NCBI GenBank assembly: GCA_035528235.1
Contig: DATKZB010000062.1
Coordinates: forward strand, 1 to 16,750
Origin: DATKZB01 sp035528235
GTDB lineage: Bacteria; Planctomycetota; Phycisphaerae; FEN-1346
Direction of reading: 5' to 3'
Length of the DNA stretch: 16,750 bases
Positions 7,364-12,558 of this stretch are shown in pieces. The notes below the pieces were generated by a model. That model saw only the letters and a program-made list of their open reading frames with translations, was not told the origin of the DNA and ran no database searches. Made by a program: the position numbers and the translations under genes. Positions within the stretch are counted from its first letter, which is position 1. Every line of letters begins with the position of its first letter.

Positions 7364-8664
7364 CCTTTTCCGCCTTTCACCGTTAATTCGATGGGAACCT
7401 CGATGCGCTGGCGGTCCCCATCAACCTCCCCGACTTCAAGGACAAGTGTGGCCTTGTACGACCCGGCCGCCTCCGACGGAACGATGATGACGAGCGGCAG
7501 GTTCTTGGACCTTGCTTCGGCCAGAACGAACGTGTCCGAAGTGAGTAGGATCCACGATGCCGGACTCGGCGCATCGGCCGGGCCGACGACCGTGGCCTTG
7601 CACCGGACCGTCTCTTGGCCGGTGTTCTTGATGGTGAGTTTCAACGACCTGAATCCGCCCGGCGGGACCTTTGCCGCCAGCGCCTTGGGCACGACCTCAA
7701 TCGCCGCGCCGGGGGCCTTGCCCGGCGTTGGGGGCCCGGTTTCCGCCGCCTTGGCCAGCAGCGCGGATTGCTCGGCTGAGATCACGAGCGGCAGCCGCGC
7801 CTGGGCCTTTCCCCACTGCGACCCGTAGTCGAACTCTACCCGCACGGTGTACTCACAGGGCGGCAGCGGCTTGTCCAGCACACACTCGAACCGGCGCGTG
7901 TCGCCCCCCAGGACGCGGGCACGCTTGGTCGTCATCGGCCCTTTGAACACGGTCCGACCCTGCGAGTTGCTGATCCGCACCTGCCCGGCGGCCTCGAACC
8001 GCGCCTGGCCGGTGTTTTGGAGGACGGCCACCACCTTGAGCGGCTCAGGCAAAAAGGTTCCTGGAACCTTTTCTGCGCAGCACCCTTCGGGCCCTTCGGG
8101 GAAAAGGTTCCTGGAACCTTTTTGCCCGGGCCAGACCACCTCGCAGGAGGCGACCCTGGCCCGCTTCGGGAACGTCCGCCCCGGCACGGTCACGAACACC
8201 CCCGAGGCGATCCGAAAGTCCACGTGAACTCCGCTGGCCGTCCTGCTCTTCCTTCCCATGGTGACCACGATGGCGCTGTAGTACTCTCCCGCGGCCGAGT
8301 AGGGGGCGTTGATCGTGCACTCAATCTCCTCGCCCCTGTCGGGCTCAAGCGTCACGTCGGCCTTGGTCAAGGTGATCCAGTTGCTGGCGGAGTTCTTGAG
8401 GGTCCCGGGCGGTTTGAAGACCACGGCGCCCGCTTCGTTGACGGCAAAGTCCATCACCTCGAGGTGGGCCGAGAGGGGCGTCGCCTGCGGATTGCGGGCC
8501 CTGTTCGAGAGCGAGACGTAAAACGTCGCGGTGCGGCCCGGCTTGACGGTCACCTCCTGCTTCAGGGGCGAGACCACCATCCCCGCCGGCGCGGTCTGAA
8601 CCAGCAGACCCACGACCATCCCCGCGACCGTTGCTGCGATAATCCGTGTCCCCGATCCCCGCAT
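7360..8664 (-). CDS. Three-domain Ig-like, chaperone-like exported protein (DUF916/pilus-chaperone-like)
   Basis: A 434-residue protein. Its AAGGAG ribosome site overlaps the TAA stop of the upstream subunit gene, 8 nt before the ATG. Residues 1-27 are a signal peptide (cleavage near APA). Residues ~30-160 form a beta-sandwich with GMVVSPLKQEVTVKPGRTATFYVSL, then NWITLTKADVTLEPDRGEE and APYSAAGEYYSAIVV, reminiscent of DUF916/pilus-chaperone-like Ig folds. A second beta domain spans ~165-300 (LKVVAVLQNTGQARFEAAG). A third, ~322-430, repeats the first domain's plan (SWILLTSDTFVLAEARSKN, IVPSEAAGSYKATLVLEV). Residues 181-205 are encoded by a palindromic repeat and look like an insertion. It lies between the beta-rich subunits and the secretin, so a periplasmic chaperone or adaptor for the subunits is the best inference. 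Sequence similarity alone does not prove that role. Confidence 0.65.
   Translation of the reverse strand: MRGSGTRIIAATVAGMVVGLLVQTAPAGMVVSPLKQEVTVKPGRTATFYVSLSNRARNPQATPLSAHLEVMDFAVNEAGAVVFKPPGTLKNSASNWITLTKADVTLEPDRGEEIECTINAPYSAAGEYYSAIVVTMGRKSRTASGVHVDFRIASGVFVTVPGRTFPKRARVASCEVVWPGQKGSRNLFPEGPEGCCAEKVPGTFLPEPLKVVAVLQNTGQARFEAAGQVRISNSQGRTVFKGPMTTKRARVLGGDTRRFECVLDKPLPPCEYTVRVEFDYGSQWGKAQARLPLVISAEQSALLAKAAETGPPTPGKAPGAAIEVVPKALAAKVPPGGFRSLKLTIKNTGQETVRCKATVVGPADAPSPASWILLTSDTFVLAEARSKNLPLVIIVPSEAAGSYKATLVLEVGEVDGDRQRIEVPIELTVKGGKG
8050..8124. repeat. Palindromic element inside the chaperone-like gene
   Basis: Two copies of a 21-bp palindrome with arms AAAAGGTTCC and GGAACCTTTT around a single T (8052-8072 and 8102-8122) flank a 29-nt spacer holding two tandem CCCTTCGGG units (8083-8100). 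The block corresponds to exactly 25 codons (residues 181-205) and keeps the frame open. The two palindromes are read in different frames, giving KGSRNLF and KVPGTFL. Confidence 0.85.
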
Positions 8665-8676
8665 GGCGGTGGCTCC

Positions 8677-9144
8677 TTACCACGTGACGGTCAAGACGAT
8701 TGAAGCGGAGTAGGCGCCCGCGTCGTTCGCACGCAGCGGCGCCGCTGCGCCGCGCACGTGGAACGTGATGTCCGACAGACCGCTGCCTTCCACGGTGTAG
8801 GACCGCGCGGGCGCAACGAACTGCGATGAGGAAACCCAGTCGGCGTCGGCGGATGCCCCGAGGGCGGCCCCGGTCAGAGAGTAACTCGTGACGAGGGTAT
8901 CGGCGGTGGTGTCGTGGCTCAGCACCTCGTCGCCGGCCTGGACGACCGACGCCTGGATGGTGGCGGGGCCGTCATGGTTCAGCGTCAGCACCGTCGAGCC
9001 GGTCCGGGTTTGTCCGGCGCCGGCAAAAGCGGGAGATAGGGTAACGGTGTACTCCGGCTGCACCCAGCCGGTCGCCCCAAGGGCCAACCCGCAGGTGACG
9101 CACCCGAGGACGGCCAGGATGACGCGAAGGGTCCTATCCCACAC
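8677..9144 (-). CDS. Secreted beta-rich subunit B (pilin-like)
   Basis: A 155-residue protein with a GTG start, preceded by GGGGAGGG about 9 nt upstream. Residues 1-24 form a signal peptide (RVILAVLGCVTCGLALGA). The mature part is almost all beta-strand with Thr/Ser/Val-rich segments: EYTVTLSPAF, TGSTVLTLNHDGPATIQAS, DTLVTSYSLTG (82-92), SYTVEGSGLSDITFHVRG, and the C-terminal strand DAGAYSASIVLTVTW. It is paralogous to subunit A encoded just upstream: both share DTLxTSY, YTV, a VxG turn and a DAGxYxAS...T.TW end. A terminal amphipathic strand ending in an aromatic residue recalls spore-coat-U/DUF4402-type fimbrial subunits, but family membership is inference. The stop codon overlaps the ribosome site of the chaperone-like gene, implying one transcript. 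Confidence 0.75.
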   Translation of the reverse strand: MWDRTLRVILAVLGCVTCGLALGATGWVQPEYTVTLSPAFAGAGQTRTGSTVLTLNHDGPATIQASVVQAGDEVLSHDTTADTLVTSYSLTGAALGASADADWVSSSQFVAPARSYTVEGSGLSDITFHVRGAAAPLRANDAGAYSASIVLTVTW

Positions 9145-9262
9145 GCTTTATCCCTCCCCGGGGGCGACGCATCTCGCCCCGCAAACCCAAGTATCGGCTC
9201 TACGGCGGGCGGCTGGGCGAAGCGGAACACGGAACGTATCCTTGCGTCTCGCCCATCCACCG

Positions 9263-9303
9263 TCAGGGGCCAGGCGGCCGTCAGCATCCCAGGCCGCGCC
9301 TGA
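9263..9303 (-). other. Imperfect stem between subunit genes A and B
   Basis: The 195-bp gap between the two subunit genes contains an imperfect inverted repeat (TCAGGGGCCAGGCGGCC against GGCCGCGCCTGA). No T-tract follows on the minus strand, so it is not a clear terminator. It could tune the ratio of A to B transcript or stabilise an mRNA end. Weak. Confidence 0.25.
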
Positions 9304-9339
9304 CCCGCCCGGTACGGACCCGTATGGGGAACCGCCGGG

Positions 9340-9894
9340 TTACGACCACGTCGCCGTGATGGTCAGGCTGGCCGTGTAACTGCCTGCGTCGTCGGCGGCG
9401 GCATCACTGGACTCACCCTTGACCAGCAGGTTGATGGCATACGACCCGTCGCCGGGGGTATGCGTCACGGTGTAGGTGTTGGTGGCCTCGAAAAACTCCC
9501 CTACACCTGACCCTGCCGCCTTGTAAGCGGAGTCCGGCGTGCCGACGTCCCCCTGAATCTGATAGGAGGTCGTCAGCGTGTCGCTGTTGGTCGGTTCCGT
9601 CAGGATTCCGCTGTTTGTGGTGCCGGCCTGCGTCAGCGTCACAGTGGCATTGGCGTAAAGCGTCAACGCCTTCGTGACGGTCAGGTCCTCGCCGGCCCCG
9701 TTGATCGACGTCCCGTCCACACTGCCGGTCCAGTCGCCTTTGGCGATGGTTGGGGCAGCGGCCGACCACTCGGCAAAGGAGGCCACCTCCGCCGTCATGC
9801 CCACGGTGGCAACGTCGTTGCCTGCCCAGGCGGTCGAGGCAAAGACCAACATCGCCGCCACAAACGTCAAAGTTCCCATTTTCCAGCGCAACAT
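9340..9894 (-). CDS. Secreted beta-rich subunit A (pilin-like), first gene of the locus
   Basis: A 184-residue protein with start ATG at 9894, supported by AAGGAG 7 nt upstream and an immediately following signal peptide (GTLTFVAAMLVFASTAWA, cleavage ~24). The frame is open farther upstream, but that stretch belongs to the leader. The mature N-terminus carries VATVGMTAEVASFAEW (28-43). The rest is Thr/Ala/Gly-rich beta-strand (LTVTKALTLYANATVTLTQA, SDTLTTSYQIQG, SYAINLLVKG), ending DAGSYTASLTITATWS. It is paralogous to subunit B. The small size, signal, absence of enzyme motifs and position at the head of a chaperone-secretin operon suggest the major structural subunit of a surface fibre or coat. 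It could instead be a secreted beta-sandwich of other function. Confidence 0.75.
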   Translation of the reverse strand: MLRWKMGTLTFVAAMLVFASTAWAGNDVATVGMTAEVASFAEWSAAAPTIAKGDWTGSVDGTSINGAGEDLTVTKALTLYANATVTLTQAGTTNSGILTEPTNSDTLTTSYQIQGDVGTPDSAYKAAGSGVGEFFEATNTYTVTHTPGDGSYAINLLVKGESSDAAADDAGSYTASLTITATWS

Positions 9895-10033
9895 GGTATG
9901 TCTCCTTCTGTTCGGTTGCCTTTTCCCATGGTTCATAGGGGTTGGGTGCGTCACATCTCGTCCGTCTTCTGCTGCTACTTCACCATCGGTCTGCCAGGTT
10001 TTGCCCATCCCGAGGCATGCGCGGATTTTCACC
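9882..10033 (-). repeat. Subunit leader, copy 1
   Basis: The leader of the subunit A gene is duplicated at 10454-10578. On the minus strand the shared core reads as GKTWQTDGEVAAEDG; the two copies then share a ribosome site and the codons for MLRWK. Core differences fall mostly at third codon positions. Confidence 0.6.
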
Positions 10034-10177
10034 CCCTTTCTGGTTCTCATCACCGCGCACTCCTGCTGCCCGGGAGCCTGCCTCGTCAAAGTGCCTGGCA
10101 GAGAACCACTCCCCGCCGACCACGGTTCCAAAACGGCTGTAACAGGCCGGCGACCACCGCAGGCCCGTGAAAATAGA

Positions 10178-10204
10178 GCGAGGACCGCTCCTTGCGGTCC
10201 TCGC
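10178..10204 (-). terminator. Rho-independent terminator-like hairpin
   Basis: Perfect 11-bp arms GCGAGGACCGC and GCGGTCCTCGC surround a 5-nt loop. On the minus strand the hairpin is followed by TCTATTTTC. It lies 23 bp beyond the stop of the decayed MLRWK reading frame and upstream of the subunit A leader, so it would insulate the live locus from read-through. Confidence 0.5.
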
Positions 10205-10227
10205 GTATCGAGCAACGTCGCCGGCGC

Positions 10228-10470
10228 TCAGGCAGAAATTGCCTGCGCCGCCCCTGGTGTTCCAGCCCGGCGCTGTGGACGCCCTGTGCGGAATTGCGAC
10301 ACTCCATCCCAGCAGCCAGGGCCGCAGGCAAATAAACGCGCACCACAGGATACCCGTGGCGCCGGGCCGGTTCCAGGAGCGGCGGAAAGAAAGAGTTGAT
10401 GGATATGTAGATACGGGTGGGGGGGCTGCGGCAACCCTAACGCAAGCCTTTCGCCCTTCCAGCGTAACAT
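10228..10470 (-). pseudogene. Decayed subunit gene start (MLRWK remnant)
   Basis: An 80-codon frame opens with MLRWK, identical to the first five residues of subunit A, behind a matching ribosome site (AGAGGA) and a duplicated leader. After these residues there is no signal peptide and no subunit similarity; the rest is Gly/Pro/Arg-rich and looks out of frame or unrelated. I read it as a subunit paralog whose body was lost by deletion. A real 80-residue product is possible but unlikely. Confidence 0.35.
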
Positions 10471-10578
10471 GGCATGTCCTCTTGTTCAGTCACCTTCGTC
10501 TGTTGTCTTCTGCCGCCACTTCGCTATCCGTCTGCCACCACGTTTTGCCTATTTGCTCCATATCGCCCACTTTCACAA
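10454..10578 (-). repeat. Subunit leader, copy 2
   Basis: Partner of 9882-10033. On the minus strand it reads GKTWWQTDSEVAAEDNRRR then TGA, 29 nt before the MLRWK start. Relative to copy 1 it has one in-frame TGG insertion and lacks about 30 nt between the core and the ribosome site. Confidence 0.6.
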
Positions 10579-10667
10579 CCACGTCCAAAAAAAAAGAGCA
10601 TTTAGCCAAGCATCGGCATCGGAGGCCATCATCTTTAGCCTTTTTCAATTATAGGCGCCCCGGCAAT

Positions 10668-10696
10668 TTGACTCCGGGTGGATCTTGGTGTATTCA
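10668..10696 (+). promoter_or_regulatory. Weak promoter candidate for the truncated subunit
   Basis: TTGACT (10668-10673) lies 17 bp before TATTCA (10691-10696). The -35 is good and the -10 poor. It would drive the truncated subunit frame at 10753. Confidence 0.2.
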
Positions 10697-10752
10697 TCAA
10701 GGGGGGCCGTTCCAGGCTCATCTCTGGAAGGCGAGGCCCAGGAGCAACTGCC

Positions 10753-10926
10753 GTGTCAAGGTACACTCTCTTTATCGCAGCGGCTGTCCTGGGCCTGGCC
10801 TGTTCATGGGCCGAAGCGGGTAAGGCCACCGCGACCGTCGGTATCTCTTCCCGCGTGGATGCGTTCGCAGAGTGGCGCGCAACATATGATCCGAGCCAGT
10901 ACGCCGAACCTACGGCAAAGAAGTGA
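10753..10926 (+). pseudogene. Truncated third subunit paralog, opposite strand
   Basis: A 57-residue frame starting with GTG, with GGAG 8 nt upstream. It has a signal peptide (YTLFIAAAVLGLACSWAEA) followed by ATATVGISSRVDAFAEW, which aligns with VATVGMTAEVASFAEW of subunit A at the same distance from the start. It then stops at TGA after residue 57, where subunit A continues for ~125 more residues. The strand is opposite to the main locus. A GTAG-footed palindrome begins 26 bp past the stop, so the loss of the 3' part may be linked to that insertion. It could still be secreted as a short peptide, but a truncated pseudogene is the simpler reading. Confidence 0.65.
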
Positions 10927-10951
10927 TGCTGTGGCGCAATTGCCGCGATTC

Positions 10952-10977
10952 GTAGCGGCGCGGCCATGCCGCGCCGC
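10952..10977 (+). repeat. GTAG-footed hairpin (REP-like)
   Basis: GTAG is followed by perfect 10-bp arms, GCGGCGCGGC (10955-10964) and GCCGCGCCGC (10968-10977), around a CAT loop. It has the same plan as the elements at 3372 and 11315 but no CTAC end. Confidence 0.65.
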
Positions 10978-11267
10978 GAAGCCGGGACGTGCCCCACCTT
11001 GCCATCTTTCGATGCTTTAGTTCATATTGAGCCCAATCCATTCACGTTCAAAACGGCGCGCGAAACGACCGATTCCGGCGCGTTCCGATCAAAAATCGAA
11101 AAAAACGATCAAAAACCGCGCGTTTCCCCTTGCCTATCTTACCAAGACGGGGGCCAATCGGCCTTGGCGCTGTCGAAAACGGTGTTTGGGCCTTCCAAAA
11201 GGCCCATTTTCGGCCTCCCGGCGAAAGGGCGTTTTCTTAAAGCGTATGATAGCGGGTGCGGATCCAT

Positions 11268-11286
11268 CCCCCGGCGGTGCCGGGGG
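11268..11286 (+). terminator. GC hairpin, possible weak terminator
   Basis: Arms CCCCCGGC and GCCGGGGG surround a 3-nt loop and are followed by CTTGTTTC. The T-tract is poor and no intact gene ends just upstream, so it may be another repeat hairpin. Confidence 0.25.
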
Positions 11287-11314
11287 CTTGTTTCGGGGCC
11301 ATATTCGGCAAGGG

Positions 11315-11340
11315 GTAGGCCGCGGCGCGCCGCGGCCTAC
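11315..11340. repeat. GTAG-footed perfect palindrome
   Basis: A perfect 26-bp palindrome: GTAGGCCGCGGCG followed directly by its reverse complement, ending in CTAC. It belongs to the same structural class as 3372-3399, with a different stem sequence. Confidence 0.7.
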
Positions 11341-11440
11341 ATCTCAGACGTACGACCGCTTCCAATCGGCGGGTCCGCGCGGTAGAGTCGCGTGTTCAAT
11401 GGGGCATGGCCCATCGGTCCTGATACGGAAGGAGACCCAC

Positions 11441-12319
11441 ATGTCGTTCAAGCACGTGTTTGCTGCACTCCTCGTCTGCGGCGTCGTAGCCGCAACAGCC
11501 ACGGCGGCCGAGCCGGCGCTGAAATGCCTCATCGTCGACGGCCAGAACAACCACAACTGGCGCGAGACCACGCCCATCATGAAGAATATCCTCGAGGAAG
11601 GCGGCCTTTTCGCGGTCGACGTGGCCACCTCGCCCGGCGACAAGGAAGACATGAGCGGTTTCAAGCCCAACTTCGCCGCCTACCAGGTCGTCCTTCTGAA
11701 CTATAACGGTAAGGACTGGCCGGAGGAGACCCGCAAGGCCTTCGTCGATTACGTCAAGGGCGGCGGCGGGGTGGTCGTCGTCCACGCGGCCGACAACGCC
11801 TTCGCCAACTGGCCCGAGTACAACGAGATTATCGGCGTGGGCGGATGGGGCGGACGCAACGAGAAAGACGGCCCCTACCTCAGGTGGCGCGACGGCAAGA
11901 TCGTCCGCGACATGACCCCCGGCGGCGGCGGCAGCCACGGGTCGCAGCACCCCTGCCTCATCGAGGTCCGCGACGCCGGCCATGCCGTCACCCGGGGCCT
12001 GCCCGCGAAGTTCCTCCACTCGACCGAGGAACTCTACAATCGCATGCGCGGCCCGGCCAAGAACCTGACGGTCCTGGCCACCACCTTCTCGCCCAAGGAC
12101 AAGGGCGGCTCCGGCGAGCACGAGCCCGTCCTCATGGCCATCCAGTACGGCAAGGGACGCTCGTTCCACACGATCCTGGGCCACGCCGGCACGCAGATGA
12201 AGAGCGTGGCTTTCATCGTCACCCTCCAGCGGGGGGCCGAGTGGGCCGCCACCGGCAAGGTCACCCAGAAGGTGCCCGCCGACTTCCCGACGGCCGAGAA
12301 AGACAGCCGGCGCGAGTAA
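11441..12319 (+). CDS. Exported ThuA-domain protein
   Basis: A 292-residue protein with AAGGAG 6 nt before the ATG. Residues 1-22 are a signal peptide (FAALLVCGVVAATATA). The rest is one ThuA domain with a glutamine-amidotransferase-like fold: LKCLIVDGQNNHNWRETTP near the start, YQVVLLNYNG, the glycine-rich turn GGGGVVVVHAADN (107-119), the insert with GRNEKDGPYLRW, and HEPVLMAIQYGKGRSFHTIL plus GH near the end. ThuA was named from trehalose/sucrose utilisation in rhizobia. In Planctomycetota such exported proteins commonly neighbour Gfo/Idh/MocA oxidoreductases, as here. A role in keto-sugar or disaccharide processing outside the cytoplasm is inferred, not shown. It is the first gene of a three-gene plus-strand set with gaps of 239 and 252 bp, both filled by repeats. 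Confidence 0.85.
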   Translation: MSFKHVFAALLVCGVVAATATAAEPALKCLIVDGQNNHNWRETTPIMKNILEEGGLFAVDVATSPGDKEDMSGFKPNFAAYQVVLLNYNGKDWPEETRKAFVDYVKGGGGVVVVHAADNAFANWPEYNEIIGVGGWGGRNEKDGPYLRWRDGKIVRDMTPGGGGSHGSQHPCLIEVRDAGHAVTRGLPAKFLHSTEELYNRMRGPAKNLTVLATTFSPKDKGGSGEHEPVLMAIQYGKGRSFHTILGHAGTQMKSVAFIVTLQRGAEWAATGKVTQKVPADFPTAEKDSRRE

Positions 12320-12524
12320 CCGCGGCGCTGCCGCGGCAGGAAAGGCCCGCGCAGTTTGACTTTGTGTGTTTGCGCGGCCCGCCCTGGGCGGGCCTCGCTC
12401 GGGGTTCGATGGCAGGTTGGCGCGGTGGGTACGGGGACCCACCGCGCAAAGCGCGATGGCGGGTTGGCGCGGTGGGTACGGGGACCCACCGCGCAAAGCG
12501 CGGCGCTACCGTGGCAGGAAAGGC
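12320..12524. repeat. Composite repeat block between ThuA and oxidoreductase genes
   Basis: A 26-bp direct repeat (12321-12346 and 12499-12524, two mismatches) brackets the block; the left copy forms the hairpin CCGCGGC-GCT-GCCGCGG right after the ThuA stop. Inside lie the hairpin GGCCCGCC/GGCGGGCC (12376-12394) and a 47-bp tandem pair. Read on the minus strand, the right end begins GTAGCGCCGCG, another GTAG foot. Confidence 0.6.
12408..12501 (+). repeat. 47-bp tandem direct repeat, two units
   Basis: Units 12408-12454 and 12455-12501 differ at one base (A or G in GGC[A/G]GGTT). Each contains a hairpin with 11-bp arms GCGCGGTGGGT and ACCCACCGCGC around ACGGGG. There are only two units and no spacers. 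Confidence 0.85.
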
Positions 12525-12558
12525 TAACGGGTCCGTCCCAGAAAGAGGAGTCGGTTCG

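Larger units (their letters stand above)
9895..10752. other. Degenerate region upstream of the subunit locus
   Basis: This 858-bp stretch between the live subunit A gene and a truncated plus-strand subunit holds two copies of the subunit leader, a minus-strand terminator-like hairpin, a decayed subunit start, a 9-base A run (10587-10595), and a perfect minus-strand TATAAT (10653 down to 10648) without a good -35. No complete gene is supported. It looks like the remains of a tandem subunit array. Confidence 0.5.
10927..11440. other. Intergenic region with palindromes only
   Basis: This 514-bp gap follows the truncated subunit and precedes the ThuA-type gene. It contains a GTAG-footed hairpin (10952-10977), a GC hairpin (11268-11286), a 26-bp palindrome (11315-11340) and an A/T-rich patch near 11090-11120. 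No gene is supported. A very weak promoter pair (TTCCAA, 17 bp, TAGAGT ending at 11388) precedes the ThuA-type gene. Confidence 0.5.

Noticed and set aside
9959..10033. Cyclic-di-GMP (GEMM) riboswitch in the subunit leader, suggested by GGGCAAAACC
   Set aside because: The second conserved block of that riboswitch (GACGCAAAGCC-like) is absent in both copies, and the copies vary like codons.
9895..10215. 107-residue N-terminal extension of subunit A
   Set aside because: It would bury the signal peptide, and the ATG at 9894 has a strong ribosome site. The stretch is better treated as leader, possibly with its own short peptide.
10648..10653. Minus-strand TATAAT as a promoter for the decayed subunit
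   Set aside because: A perfect -10 hexamer, but no acceptable -35 at 16-18 bp, so it was not called as a feature.
12408..12501. CRISPR array
   Set aside because: Only two units, directly adjacent with no spacers, and no cas genes.
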